A DNA stretch of 64,000 nt from Shewanella donghaensis (GTDB lineage: Bacteria; Pseudomonadota; Gammaproteobacteria; Enterobacterales; Shewanellaceae). Shown piece after piece: positions 38,540 through 48,620 of the stretch. Below the pieces are notes generated by a model. It had not been told where the DNA came from, did no database searches, and saw nothing but the letters and a program-made list of their open reading frames with translations. The position numbers and the translations under genes are program-made. The DNA lies in the NCBI RefSeq assembly GCF_007567505.1, contig NZ_CP041783.1, forward strand, positions 3,224,001-3,288,000. Direction: 5' to 3'. Numbering within the stretch: position 1 is the first letter of the stretch; each line of letters begins with the position of its first letter.

Positions 38540-39733
38540 GTGAAACATCATGATGTAATTATTATTGGCGCTGGCGCAGCAGGATTAATGTGTGCATCTA
38601 CAGCGGGCTATCGAGGTCGTGATGTTTTGGTGCTGGATAATGCTAAGCAAGCAGGCAAGAAAATTCTCATTAGTGGTGGTGGTCGTTGTAACTTCACTAA
38701 TCAAAAAGTGGAACCCCATAACTTCTTATGTGGTAACAGTCATTTTGTTAAGTCAGCCTTAGCACGCTATCGCTCAAGTGACTTCATTGAGTTGGTTGAA
38801 CGTCATGGTATTGAATACCATGAGCGTGATCATGGGCAGCTATTCTGTAATGACTCAGCAAAAGAAATCGTCAGTATGCTGATGACAGAGTGTGAATGGG
38901 CTAGTGCTCAAGTACAGCTGCGCACCGATATTGTGTCAGTGACTAAAACGGTAAGCAATGATAGCTGGAAATTTGAAATTACTACCTCAAACGGTGACTT
39001 TAGCTGCGAATCACTAGTGATAGCGACTGGCGGACTATCAATGCCAAAGCTGGGTGCATCACCCTATGGCTACAAGCTAGCTGAACAATTTGGTTTAAGC
39101 GTATTACCGACTCAAGCGGGATTAGTCCCGTTTACATGGCATGCAGAGCAAAAAGAGCGCTTTGAACCGTTATCTGGTATTGCGGTGCCATCAACAATCA
39201 CTGCAGAAGACGGCACTCAATTTAGCGAAGCATTACTGTTTACTCATCGCGGCTTATCAGGCCCTGCAATTTTACAAATCTCAAATTACTGGCAAGCGGG
39301 GCAAGGCATTAGTATTAACCTGCTACCTAACGAATCTGCGAAGGATAAAATTGAACTGGCACTTGCTAACCACCCTAAACAAAGCTTACGTAATACCATA
39401 AGTCATTGGTTACCCAAGCGCTTAGTTGAAACATTATTTGATGAAGCCTTGCTTGATAAGGCGTTAAATCAGTTAGGTCATGGTGAACGTGACCAAATAG
39501 CACAAGACCTCAATGAATGGAATATCGTCATGAATGGCACTGAAGGCTATCGCACCGCTGAAGTGACCCTAGGCGGCATTGATACTAACGAGTTATCGTC
39601 TAAAACTATGGAAGCTAAGAATGTTGCTGGCCTTTACTTCATTGGTGAAGTTATGGACGTAAGCGGCTGGCTCGGAGGGTTTAATTTTCAGTGGGCCTGG
39701 AGCTCTGGTGTTGCTGCTGGAATGGCGGTTTAA
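38540..39733 (+). CDS. HI0933-like FAD-binding oxidoreductase (YhiN type)
   Basis: The GTG at 38540 is preferred over an upstream TTG because MKHHDVIIIGAGAAG then begins the protein and a GAGAG site lies about eight bases before. The ~397-residue flavoprotein has the dinucleotide loop GAGAAG, the family signature LISGGGRCNFTN and a C-terminal FIGEVMDVSGWLGGFNFQWAWSSG that closes the FAD site. Its substrate in bacteria is not established. It stands alone after the gpsA terminator. Confidence 0.88.
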   Translation: MKHHDVIIIGAGAAGLMCASTAGYRGRDVLVLDNAKQAGKKILISGGGRCNFTNQKVEPHNFLCGNSHFVKSALARYRSSDFIELVERHGIEYHERDHGQLFCNDSAKEIVSMLMTECEWASAQVQLRTDIVSVTKTVSNDSWKFEITTSNGDFSCESLVIATGGLSMPKLGASPYGYKLAEQFGLSVLPTQAGLVPFTWHAEQKERFEPLSGIAVPSTITAEDGTQFSEALLFTHRGLSGPAILQISNYWQAGQGISINLLPNESAKDKIELALANHPKQSLRNTISHWLPKRLVETLFDEALLDKALNQLGHGERDQIAQDLNEWNIVMNGTEGYRTAEVTLGGIDTNELSSKTMEAKNVAGLYFIGEVMDVSGWLGGFNFQWAWSSGVAAGMAV

Positions 39734-40020
39734 CTGTTATATATTTGATTCAATAAAACCCTTTATAAAAATGGTATTTGACTGCGATAGTGGTCAAACA
39801 CTATTTAGTGTCTCTTCTTTTTTCTTCCATCAGATGTATTTATTTTAAACCCTCTCCTTATCCGTTTTTCTAGTGTGAATCTTTTGTCTTTTTATCCAAG
39901 TTTTAGTATTTGTTTTCGGTCATATCAACTAAAGTAATTATCAATATTGTTGGGGGCTGAATTCGATAATTGACCAAGTATACGCTTCCATAATAATGAG
40001 AATATAATCAAGGGGCTTTG

Positions 40021-41685
40021 ATGAAGTTATCTGATATCAAACAACTAATTAATCACTCCGAGCGCTCTCGGCAAATTATTACTGTTTTAGTTAAATATGG
40101 TTTAGCTAACTGGATTAAAGAGAATAATCCAGAGTTTATTAAGAGCGTTTTTGTTGATGATACTGGTAAGCAATTAGTGTCGTTATCTTTTGCTGTGAGG
40201 TTAAGGCTGGCATTTGGCGAGCTGGGAACCACCTTTATTAAGTTGGGTCAAATACTCAGTACCCGTGCAGATCTGGTTGGCCAAGAAGTGGCTGATGAAC
40301 TGACTCGGCTACAAGCCGATACTCCCGCTGATAGCCAAGACCTCGTAATACAAACCATTGAGTCTGAATTCGAACCGTCATTTGATGAAATGTTTAGCGA
40401 GTTTTGTTTTACCCCTTTAGCTTCAGCATCAATAGGACAAGTGCACCAAGCTACGACAGTCGATGGTCAAGAAGTGGTGTTGAAGGTACAGCATGCCGGG
40501 ATCGAAGATAAAATTCTTGCTGATGTGGAAATTTTAAAGCGCTTAATGCCGTTGGCTGAGATGTACCAAAAAGAGCTAAAGTTTTACCAGCCATCTCGCT
40601 TGATTGCTGAGTTTACTAAGATGCTGCTCAATGAGCTTGATTATGTAAAAGAGGCTCGCAGCATGCAGCGGGCGAGCAGTTTCTTTAGTCAAAATGCAGA
40701 TGTGCATATCCCTGAAGTCTATCGTCAATATTCCAGTAAGCGGGTGCTGGTTATGGAGTGCTTAAAAGGCGATAGCATAACGAAAGCCCAACTTCATAAG
40801 CACGAAGGTGCTGACACAAGTAAGCTTGCCACTACCGGAATTAAAGTCTATTTGGATATGATTTTCGAACTTGGTTTTTTTCATGCAGATCCTCACCCCG
40901 GTAATATATGGCGACTCGAAAATAATCAATTAGGTATTCTCGATTGGGGAATGACAGCGCGTTTGAGTCAAAGTATTCAACAACGCTTGCAACATCTGCT
41001 GATAGCGATAGCTGAAAAAGCCCCTGCAGAATTGACTTATCAAGTGATTCAATTGTGTCAGGCACAGCCACAACTTGATAAAGTCCTTCTTGAAAAGGAC
41101 ATCAGTGAATTCGTTTATGAATACTTAGACGTTGAAATGAATGAAGTTAAATTAGTTGAAGTATTAACTGAGTTTGTACGAATTATCAAACAACATAAGT
41201 TGGTTATTCCAACCGAAATATCAATGTTAATTCGAGTTCTCATTATGCTTGAGGGCTTATCAAAGCAAATTGATAATAATATCAGCTTAGCTGATGCCAT
41301 CAGCCCTTATGCGTTTAAGATGAAAGCGGCTCAATTCGCACCTAAAAATGTACTTAAACAAACTGTCGCCTCATCGATTCGTTGGCAGCGGATTATTAAT
41401 AAGTTACCAGAAGATATTGAGCAATTAACTCAAAAAGTCAGTAATGGTCAGTTCGATATTAATCTTAACCATAGAAGTTTAGATACCATCATTAATCGCC
41501 TTGTTTATGGGGTACTCAGTGGGGCTATTTTTCTGGGAGGTTGTATGGTGCTGAGCAGTGAAGTGCCGCCATTATATGAAGGTGTGTCTATTATTGGTTT
41601 TGGTATTACGGCTATTGGTAGTTGGTTGGCGGGGAAATTACTTTTAGCTGTCGGACGTTCAGGTGACTTGTCTAAGAAAACATAA
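40021..41685 (+). CDS. ABC1/UbiB-family protein kinase-like protein
   Basis: The protein of about 554 residues has the KxGQ motif (FIKLGQILSTRADLVG near 75) and the alanine/glycine-type loop SASIGQVHQA. The nucleotide Lys lies in VVLKVQHAG, the catalytic block is HADPHPGNIW and the metal block ILDWGMT. Two hydrophobic segments close the C-terminus (about 490-540). UbiB-type proteins are membrane-associated ATPases aiding ubiquinone synthesis. This one is away from ubiE/ubiJ, so it is a paralogue and not UbiB itself. GGGG before the ATG may be the ribosome site. Confidence 0.87.
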   Translation: MKLSDIKQLINHSERSRQIITVLVKYGLANWIKENNPEFIKSVFVDDTGKQLVSLSFAVRLRLAFGELGTTFIKLGQILSTRADLVGQEVADELTRLQADTPADSQDLVIQTIESEFEPSFDEMFSEFCFTPLASASIGQVHQATTVDGQEVVLKVQHAGIEDKILADVEILKRLMPLAEMYQKELKFYQPSRLIAEFTKMLLNELDYVKEARSMQRASSFFSQNADVHIPEVYRQYSSKRVLVMECLKGDSITKAQLHKHEGADTSKLATTGIKVYLDMIFELGFFHADPHPGNIWRLENNQLGILDWGMTARLSQSIQQRLQHLLIAIAEKAPAELTYQVIQLCQAQPQLDKVLLEKDISEFVYEYLDVEMNEVKLVEVLTEFVRIIKQHKLVIPTEISMLIRVLIMLEGLSKQIDNNISLADAISPYAFKMKAAQFAPKNVLKQTVASSIRWQRIINKLPEDIEQLTQKVSNGQFDINLNHRSLDTIINRLVYGVLSGAIFLGGCMVLSSEVPPLYEGVSIIGFGITAIGSWLAGKLLLAVGRSGDLSKKT

Positions 41686-41709
41686 CTTTTAAAATAAGGA
41701 ATCGCGTAA

Positions 41710-42501
41710 ATGGAATTAGAAATTTTTGTGGTCGATGCCTTCACCGATAATCAGTTTGGTGGTAATTCAGCTGCGGTGGTGCCGGTTGTTGATTGGTTAT
41801 CAGTGGATTTAATGCAGAACATTGCTGCTGAGAACAACTTATCTGAAACAGCGTTTATAAAATCACTCTCTGCCAATCGATATGAAATTCGGTGGTTTTC
41901 ACCTATGACTGAAATCGACTTTTGTGGTCATGCCACCCTTGCTGCATCGTTCGTGTTGTTTGAACATTTGAGTTGTGATGGTGAGATTGAGTTTATCACT
42001 GACAAAGTGGGGAGCTTAACAGTGACTCAGTTAGCTGATAAACGCATTCAAATGAGTTTCCCTAATTGCGCGCCATCGCCAATTAACGCAGTGCCTGAAG
42101 CATTACTGGCTGGATTATCTATAGCGCCACAAGCGGTGCTCAAAAATGAGCAAGCCTACTTTGCTGTAATGTCGTCAGCAGCTGAAGTTAAAGAGGTTGA
42201 GTCTCAATCTGAAATCCTTAAAAGCCTCGCTCCTTATGATGTGGTTGTGACCGCGAGGGATGTGCAATTCGATTTTGTTTCTCGCTATTTTTGGCCAGCT
42301 AATGGTGGTGATGAAGATCCGGTTACTGGCTCTATTCATGCAGGTTTAGCGCCTTACTGGTCTGGGATTCTTGGTACCAACAAGCTCGTAGCTCGACAGG
42401 CATCAAAGCGTGGCGGGGTATTACATTGTCAGGTGGATGGTGATCGGGTATTGGTTTCTGGCTATGGCGTTTTATATCTACTTGGCACCATTTATGTCTA
42501 A
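41710..42501 (+). CDS. PhzF-family isomerase/epimerase
   Basis: The 263-residue protein has the PhzF opening IFVVDAFTDNQFGGN, the catalytic Glu in NNLSETAF, FCGHATLAA and the C-terminal GGDEDPVTGSIHAGL. The diaminopimelate-epimerase fold is implied. The family covers phenazine isomerase and many unassigned enzymes; nothing nearby points to phenazines. AAGGA lies before the ATG. Confidence 0.92.
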   Translation: MELEIFVVDAFTDNQFGGNSAAVVPVVDWLSVDLMQNIAAENNLSETAFIKSLSANRYEIRWFSPMTEIDFCGHATLAASFVLFEHLSCDGEIEFITDKVGSLTVTQLADKRIQMSFPNCAPSPINAVPEALLAGLSIAPQAVLKNEQAYFAVMSSAAEVKEVESQSEILKSLAPYDVVVTARDVQFDFVSRYFWPANGGDEDPVTGSIHAGLAPYWSGILGTNKLVARQASKRGGVLHCQVDGDRVLVSGYGVLYLLGTIYV

Positions 42502-42583
42502 TTACGCTTAATTGCTTAATTGCTTAATTTAAAGCTCGAAGCTCGAAATTAGAACCTAAAACCAACAGCATGGAAGAAAAGAC

Positions 42584-43313
42584 ATGAATAAAGTGGCATT
42601 AGTAACAGGAGCAAGTCGAGGCATTGGGGCTGCTACGGCAAAGTTACGCAAGCCAAGGTTATGCTGTCTGTGTTAACTATAAACGCCAGAGCCATGCTGC
42701 AGATGAGGTTGTTGCATATATTAATGCCGCTGGTGGTCAAGCTATTGCTGTTAAAGCTGATGTCGCTATAGAGGTTGAAGTGAATAAGCTATTTTTAGAG
42801 GTCGAGCAAGGCTTAGGTAAAGTGACGCACTTGGTTAATAACGTTGGCATTTTATATCAACAATCTCGCTTAGCGAATATGAGCCTTGAGCGATTCAACC
42901 TAGTATTAACGACGAATGTGTCTAGCTGTTTTTTATGTTGTCGCGAAGCATTAAAGTCCATGAGTACGGGCTGCGCCATCGTTAATGTTTCATCTGCAGC
43001 ATCTCGTCTAGGAGCGCCTAATGAATATATTGATTATGCAGCTTCAAAGGGAGCCATTGACTCACTAACCACAGGTTTATCTCTTGAGATTGCGCCTTTA
43101 GGTATTCGTGTGAATGCTGTAAGGCCGGGGCTTATTGATACTGATATACATGCTGATGGCGGTGAACCAGACAGAGCATATCGATTAGGGGCTACAACGC
43201 CTTTACAGCGAAGCGGTACACCTGAAGAGGTGGCTAACGCCATCGCGTGGTTATTATCCGATGAAGCTTCTTATGTTACTGGCACTTTTATCGACATTGC
43301 TGGTGGTCGTTAA
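42584..43313 (+). pseudogene. SDR-family oxidoreductase, frameshifted near 42647
   Basis: ATG at 42584 opens MNKVALVTGASRGIG, the cofactor-binding start of a short-chain dehydrogenase. The reading frame then breaks at about 42647: one extra C, or two lost bases, separates AATAKL from ASQGYAVCVNYKRQ in another frame. The rest is complete: NNVGIL, the Ser in VNVSSAASRLG, the YxxxK in YAASKGA, and an ASYVTGTFIDIAGGR ending. Either a true pseudogene or an assembly error. The remainder alone lacks the start of the Rossmann fold, so it would not bind NAD(P). Confidence 0.8.
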
Positions 43314-43346
43314 GTTTGTTATTGATAACCGTTCAGTTCGACCGCC

Positions 43347-43379
43347 AAAAAAAAGGTAATCATCATGATTACCGTTTTT
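43347..43379. terminator. Bidirectional terminator between SDR and gltS
   Basis: GGTAATCAT and ATGATTACC (43355-43373) form a perfect stem around one base, flanked by an A-run on the left and a T-run on the right. Confidence 0.85.
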
Positions 43380-43407
43380 AAATTCAATTCTTACTAAGTC
43401 ATAAAAG

Positions 43408-44637
43408 TTACTGCATTAACCCAATAAAGTAAGGGATGATTAATGCGTTGGCTAAATCAATAAAGAACGCACATACCAGCGGCACAATAATAAAGGCTTG
43501 TGCTGAGTAACCATAACGCATCGATACAGCAGACATGTTAGCCATAGCTGTCGGCGTCGAGCCTAATGAAATCCCGCCAAAACCTGAGCAGATAACCGCT
43601 GCATCATAATTTTTCCCCATTGCTGGGAATACAATAAATAAGTTAACTGCAATCGCGACAATAAACTGCATCCCTAGAATGGCAAAAATAGGCCCTGCCA
43701 AATCAACTAGCGTCCATAGTTGCATGCTCATTAGCGACATGGCTAAGAATGTTCCTAAAGACATGTCTGCAATTAAATCAATAGCAGCAGTACGAGTAGG
43801 CCAAGCTGTGCCAGTAATGCGGGGGTAGTTTTTAGGGATTAGATTGGTCATTACAATACCGGCAAATAGACAGGTAACGAACAAGGGTAAGTCTAGCCCT
43901 AAACTGCTGACCGCTTCATTTAATATAAAGCCTAAAATGACACAGATATGAATTGCTAATAGCGCATCTAAGAAATCAAACGAGGTCATTTTGACTGCTG
44001 TATCGGTTTCTTTGCCTTGGGTATTTGAGGCTTCTAAATCAACTGAAGGTTTTAATTGGTGTTTATTTATCAAGTATTTCGCAATGGGGCCACCCATTAA
44101 ACTTGCTAGGATTAAACCGAACGTGGCACTGGCAATACCAATTTCCATGGCGCTTGATAAGCCAAACTGTTCTTGAATCTTGGGAGCCCAGGCAATAGCA
44201 GTCCCGTGACCGCCAATTAATGACACACTACCACCGAGTAAACCCACAATAGGTTCTTGGCCAAACAATGTTGCCACCCCAATACCGGTTAGATTTTGCA
44301 AAATCATGTAACCAATGGTGACGACTAACAGAATTACCAGTGGTTTTCCGCCTTTCAGTAAGTCGCCTAAACTGGCGTTGATACCAATTGTGGTAAAAAA
44401 GTACACCAGTAATATATCTCGCGCCATTAAGTCGAAGTTAATCTCAATGCTAGCGACAAGATAAATCAGGGTAAATAAAATCGAGAAAATAATGCCACCA
44501 GATACCGGTTCTGGAATGCTAAATTCTTTCAAAAATCCAACGACTTGATTAAGTCGTCTACCGATAAACAATACGATAATACCGACTGTGACAGTGAAAA
44601 ATGAATTTAACTGCACAATACCATCGGAAAACTCCAT
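43408..44637 (-). CDS. gltS: Sodium/glutamate symporter GltS
   Basis: The 409-residue inner-membrane protein has about ten transmembrane segments in two inverted halves. Characteristic loops are GGSVSLIGGHGTAIAWAP in the first half and CSGFGGISLGSTPTAMANMSAV in the second, the re-entrant glycine-rich loops of GltS. It takes up L-glutamate with sodium. Confidence 0.95.
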   Translation of the reverse strand: MEFSDGIVQLNSFFTVTVGIIVLFIGRRLNQVVGFLKEFSIPEPVSGGIIFSILFTLIYLVASIEINFDLMARDILLVYFFTTIGINASLGDLLKGGKPLVILLVVTIGYMILQNLTGIGVATLFGQEPIVGLLGGSVSLIGGHGTAIAWAPKIQEQFGLSSAMEIGIASATFGLILASLMGGPIAKYLINKHQLKPSVDLEASNTQGKETDTAVKMTSFDFLDALLAIHICVILGFILNEAVSSLGLDLPLFVTCLFAGIVMTNLIPKNYPRITGTAWPTRTAAIDLIADMSLGTFLAMSLMSMQLWTLVDLAGPIFAILGMQFIVAIAVNLFIVFPAMGKNYDAAVICSGFGGISLGSTPTAMANMSAVSMRYGYSAQAFIIVPLVCAFFIDLANALIIPYFIGLMQ

Positions 44638-44734
44638 AACGCTTCCTTGTTCAATGTAATTAGATTGTTAACGGTATTCTTACATGGGATAGAGAATGAT
44701 TGATACAAGCAGAGCGTATATTTATGTAAATACT

Positions 44735-44760
44735 AAAAAGCCTAACAGTCGTTAGGCTTT
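44735..44760 (-). terminator. Terminator after the transposase-like gene
   Basis: AAAGCCTAAC and GTTAGGCTTT form a ten-base stem with a four-base loop; on the minus strand it is followed by TTTAGTA. It lies 35 bp beyond the stop of the gene at 44795-45811. Confidence 0.75.
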
Positions 44761-44794
44761 GTCACTTATTTCCGGATGAGGTGCATCGTAGCCC

Positions 44795-45811
44795 TTATGG
44801 CTGGATAAGATGTTTACTGAGCTGAAGCACTTCAACGGCAGTTTTACCTAAGGTATATCGACCCGCAATCGCATATTGGTGGTTATATCTTTGAATCCAA
44901 TTTTGTAACTCTCGATTGAGTTCAATAATTGAAGTAATGCGATTACTTTTCAAGTAGGGCGCATAAAACTCATCAAATGCCAGCTGTTGAAACCGCGCAG
45001 CAAGACCATTCACAATCGGGCCGTTATAAGCACGCATTTGGATATGGTTGAGGTTATTACGTTCTAAAATGGCTTTAAAAGGTTCGCTTTGCTTACCAGA
45101 AAACTCAGCCCCTCTGTCGGTTAATACATTATTGATGTTGATATTTTGCTGGTGGTACCAAGTTAATACATCGTCAGTTAAAAACTCTGCCGCAGAGACA
45201 GAATCTTTTTGGTCACTGACAATCGCAATGGCATATTGGCTGTAAGCATCAATAAATGTGTGTTGAAACAACTGACCGATTGGGTCAATCTCGCCGATGA
45301 CATAGGTATCTTGTACGCAGACATCTCCGGGATACTTACATTCTAATGCTGTCTCTGTCTGTTCCAGCTTGTAGAGCTGTTCCATATCGTGCTGACTTTT
45401 AAAACTGAGTTGGTTTTGTTGGCGCAAACGACTATTCAACGCCACTAAACGGTTCTTCTTGGTCTCAAGGTTATGGCGAACCCAAATGGTACGTACGCCA
45501 CTGGCTGATATGGTACAACCTCGCGCTGTCAGTAATTCCGCCACTTTGGCTTGACCGTAATTAGGGTAATCGAGGGCTATTTCAATGACCTGATCTTCAA
45601 CCTCTTGAGAAACACGATTTTTAAGCGCGGGCTTTTTACGTGACAGGTTTTTAAGGCCTCTCTCACCAGCTTCTTCGTATTGTTTTTTAAAGCGGTAATA
45701 GCTGTCTCGGCTATAACCCATAATGTCGCAAGCTTTACTGATACTCCCTAATTCAGTTGCTAACTGAAGCAGAGCGAGTTTGCTGCGAATTTCATTTTTA
45801 TTTGAATTCAT
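44795..45811 (-). CDS. IS481-type transposase-like protein with catalytic Glu lost
   Basis: The 338-residue protein has an N-terminal helix-turn-helix (ISKACDIMGYSRDSYYRFKKQ) and an rve integrase core. D168 (CVQDTYV) and D232 (LTDRGAEF) are the first two acidic residues. The third, expected in an NGxxERF motif, is replaced: the protein reads NGLAARF, with GCG at 44996-44998 coding Ala272 where GAG would code Glu. No terminal inverted repeats or target duplication could be found. It is either a dead insertion sequence or a domesticated protein. It lies 41 bp downstream of the SLC13 gene on the same strand. Confidence 0.8.
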   Translation of the reverse strand: MNSNKNEIRSKLALLQLATELGSISKACDIMGYSRDSYYRFKKQYEEAGERGLKNLSRKKPALKNRVSQEVEDQVIEIALDYPNYGQAKVAELLTARGCTISASGVRTIWVRHNLETKKNRLVALNSRLRQQNQLSFKSQHDMEQLYKLEQTETALECKYPGDVCVQDTYVIGEIDPIGQLFQHTFIDAYSQYAIAIVSDQKDSVSAAEFLTDDVLTWYHQQNININNVLTDRGAEFSGKQSEPFKAILERNNLNHIQMRAYNGPIVNGLAARFQQLAFDEFYAPYLKSNRITSIIELNRELQNWIQRYNHQYAIAGRYTLGKTAVEVLQLSKHLIQP

Positions 45812-45852
45812 ATCTGCTTATTATCGTTAAGTATTTGCCAACTATCTTCATC

Positions 45853-47454
45853 TTACCAAAAAACACCGTTCGGGGTATATCCTAGCCATTTAAACCAGGT
45901 TGCTCCCATTAGAATACTGGTGACCCAGCCGATCATCAGCATAGTAAAGCCGAACTTAAAGCTATCACTTAAGCTGTATTGGTCGGTTGAATACAAGAGT
46001 AATGCAGGCTTACTGTTAAAGGGCAGTACATAAACATGCTCAATTAGCAGTGCGACTGGTAGCGCCAGACTCATTATTGGGAAATCAAATCGCTGTGCAA
46101 TCCCAATGGCGATAGGCACAAACAACATGGTTCGCATGGTTTTTGATTGGAATACCAGTGAACTCAATAGCATTGCACCAGTTAGTGCTATATAGAACAC
46201 GCTAAAAGAGGTTGATTCGTCCATGCCAAAGTATTCTAAGCTGAAATTAACCGCTAAGTTGGGTAGATCCGTTTGCTTAAAACCCGCACCTAAAGTGTAT
46301 GCGCCAGCAGAGAACAATAATAAATGCCAAGGCACATCCACTTGGTTCCAGTTGACGACACCGATACGAGGACATAAGGCCACAATTGCACCGATAAAGG
46401 CAATCGCTGTAGCGCTAACGCCATGATATTTATCAGTCGCCCAGAATATTAAAATGGTGACAAAAATAATGATGGATTTTATTTCACGTAGTGAAATTGA
46501 ACCCATTTTATCAAGCTCTTCTTTGAGGCGATCCATACCGCCTTCAATTTGTGGTAAGCGTTCTTCTGGTGCTAATGGGAAGAAAATCTTGGTTGCCAGT
46601 AACCAGCCGATGACAATCATACATATCACAATCGGCATAGCGACAATCATCCAGTCGGCGAAGAAGAAGCTACCACCAATGGCGCCAGCAATCAGGCTTG
46701 CCGCTAATAAATTGGCCCCTGAACCCGTCACAAATGCACCGGCGCACAGGTTTATCTGCAATAGGTTTTGCAGTACTAAATTTCGACCAAAATTATTCTT
46801 ATTCTCGCCACCTCTGGCGCCATATACTGCGGCAATGACCATGAAAATAGGCATTAATATCGCGGCCTTAGCCGTGGTTGCTGAAATAAAGGCTGATAAG
46901 GCAAGATTAATGACCATGAAGCTAAAAAAGATAGGCGTAGCACTGGTACCAAAACGGCAGATGAACCATAAGGCAAAGCGCTTAGCTGCCCCAGAGGACA
47001 CCAACATCGAAGCTAAGATAAAAGATAAGATGTTGAGCCACATAATAGGGTGCCCCAGTTGCGCATAAGCTTGTCTTTCAGGTAAAACGCCAGTCAGCAC
47101 TAAGGCAATGATGACCATTAATGAGGTCAAATAATTAGGGATTGGCTCGGTTATCCATAGAATAACTGCGGTACAAAAAATGGCTAGCATTGCCTGACCA
47201 TGCCAACTGAATTCTGTTAATCCAACTTCTTGAAAATGCTCAGAGGCCGTCTTACTCAGCATGCTAGGGTCAAAATCGGTTAAAAAGTTGGCCGGATTAC
47301 CTGTCAGTAAAAAGATAAAAGCTGCCAGCGCTATCCATACACCACTTTTAGCAAGTATTAGCTCAAAGTTAGATTTTGATCTGACAGGAAGCCGTTCCAT
47401 CTTGTATTGATTCATATCAAGCGGGTCAATATTCGCCGGCGATTCTTTATTCAT
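45853..47454 (-). CDS. SLC13/DASS-family anion transporter
   Basis: The 533-residue membrane protein has a long cytoplasmic N-terminus (about 35 residues) and some twelve membrane segments. Motifs near the substrate and sodium sites are ISATTAKAAILMPIFM and TGSGANLLAASLI in the first half and SLVFQSKTMRTMLFVP in the second. The family carries dicarboxylates, citrate or sulphate, usually with sodium. Substrate cannot be read from sequence. An FNR/EtrA-like box lies about 65 bp upstream. Confidence 0.85.
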   Translation of the reverse strand: MNKESPANIDPLDMNQYKMERLPVRSKSNFELILAKSGVWIALAAFIFLLTGNPANFLTDFDPSMLSKTASEHFQEVGLTEFSWHGQAMLAIFCTAVILWITEPIPNYLTSLMVIIALVLTGVLPERQAYAQLGHPIMWLNILSFILASMLVSSGAAKRFALWFICRFGTSATPIFFSFMVINLALSAFISATTAKAAILMPIFMVIAAVYGARGGENKNNFGRNLVLQNLLQINLCAGAFVTGSGANLLAASLIAGAIGGSFFFADWMIVAMPIVICMIVIGWLLATKIFFPLAPEERLPQIEGGMDRLKEELDKMGSISLREIKSIIIFVTILIFWATDKYHGVSATAIAFIGAIVALCPRIGVVNWNQVDVPWHLLLFSAGAYTLGAGFKQTDLPNLAVNFSLEYFGMDESTSFSVFYIALTGAMLLSSLVFQSKTMRTMLFVPIAIGIAQRFDFPIMSLALPVALLIEHVYVLPFNSKPALLLYSTDQYSLSDSFKFGFTMLMIGWVTSILMGATWFKWLGYTPNGVFW

Positions 47455-47518
47455 TCTTATTTACCTTAAGCGCATAGTCCATTTGCAATAACCTTAACCC
47501 TTTAACTGGTTACAAAAA

Positions 47519-47532
47519 TAGATCAAGATCAA
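47519..47532 (-). promoter_or_regulatory. FNR/EtrA-like box before the SLC13 gene
   Basis: On the minus strand it reads TTGATCTTGATCTA, 9 of 10 informative bases of TTGAT-N4-ATCAA, followed by a T-rich tract (TTTTTGT). It is the same composite motif as at 47690 and 50638. The 322 bp between the SLC13 and CYTH-like genes hold no gene. Confidence 0.5.
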
Positions 47533-47689
47533 CATATTGAACGATTAGTTTATAATAAATATTTTACTGTAGTTTGGTGGAAACTACGTGTGGGTGTGCA
47601 TGTTATTGTTTTTAATGAATTTAATTTGACTGTTTATTTGTGGGTTTATTGCACCTGTAAGATTAGGTTTAAACTAATTTTTATAAAAG

Positions 47690-47703
47690 TTGATCTAGAT
47701 CGG
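47690..47703 (+). promoter_or_regulatory. FNR/EtrA-like box before the first CYTH-like gene
   Basis: TTGATCTAGATCGG followed by GTTTTTTT and ATAATT. The left half matches the FNR consensus exactly and the right half 3 of 5. Its composite layout repeats at 50638. Confidence 0.45.
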
Positions 47704-47776
47704 GTTTTTTTATAATTCTAGGGCGTACAGTAAATGGGAATTTAATAACAAATCATTTTGGATGAAAGGAAACATT

Positions 47777-48412
47777 ATGTCTGAGTTAACAATTGGTGAA
47801 ATTTCTAAACCACGCTTTGAGTTCCGTACTTTTGGTCAGGATTTTACTGAGGCGTCAGAGCGTATGGCACGTCTTTCTTTACCTGTACCTGAAAAAGTAT
47901 GGCGTCGTGAAAGTGATGAAATTTACATTATGTCTCGCACTAATGATTTAAATAACACTAAAATCCGTGACGGAAAAATGGATGTAAAAAGCTATGTGCA
48001 AACCGTTGATGGGCTGGAGCAGTGGGATCCAAAACTAAAAGCTGAATTTCCAATTTCTCGTGAACAGCTTATTAAAGAAATTTTCCCTGCATTTATGGTA
48101 GAGCAACCAGAGCTGTCCCAAGACAACTATAGCTTTGATGAATTTATTGCCATCATTGACGCGCACCCCGATTTACAAGCGGTTAAAATCCATAAAGAAC
48201 GCTTTGGCTACATGGTTAACAACACCATTTGTGAAGTTGCGAATGTATTAGTAAATGGTGCACGTTTAGTGAGTGTAAACAGTGAGTCAACAGAGTTAGA
48301 TGATATTCAAACTACAGTGAAAGACTTACGCCTTGAAGGAGTTGAGAACATCAACTACCTACAGGCTATTAAACGTGTTATCGGCATGAAGAACTTACCG
48401 TTAGCTAACTAA
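47777..48412 (+). CDS. CYTH-like cytoplasmic protein
   Basis: The ATG at 47777 is preferred to one 15 bp upstream because AAAGGAAA then ends four bases before it. The 211-residue product opens MSELTIGEISKPRFEFRTFG and has the mixed pattern RRESDEIYIMSR, KIRDGKMDVKSYVQ and ICEVANVLVNG that suggests the beta-tunnel of CYTH phosphohydrolases, though it lacks the plain ExExK start. Two further CYTH-like genes follow in the cluster. Function unknown; triphosphate binding is inferred from fold and neighbours. Confidence 0.55.
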   Translation: MSELTIGEISKPRFEFRTFGQDFTEASERMARLSLPVPEKVWRRESDEIYIMSRTNDLNNTKIRDGKMDVKSYVQTVDGLEQWDPKLKAEFPISREQLIKEIFPAFMVEQPELSQDNYSFDEFIAIIDAHPDLQAVKIHKERFGYMVNNTICEVANVLVNGARLVSVNSESTELDDIQTTVKDLRLEGVENINYLQAIKRVIGMKNLPLAN

Positions 48413-48620
48413 TAGCATTTTAATGTCATATCAATTAGATAACGCTGACAATTAGAGTGACTCATGTTTAGTTTTTAAATAGGGCGTAATAAGTGCTTTC
48501 TCCCTTTGCGACTTATTCGGCTATTTCATTCTCAACATGAGAAACTCGCCGCCATTGGCGCGATAACAACTCATTCGTTGGCCTGTTATGTCAGTCCAAC
48601 AACCATAGGATATAAAGATC

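Noticed and set aside
45827..45841. 15-bp match GTTAAGTATTTGCCA, also at about 55424
   Set aside because: About the length expected by chance for two 64-kb comparisons; flanks do not align, so it is not evidence for insertion-sequence ends.
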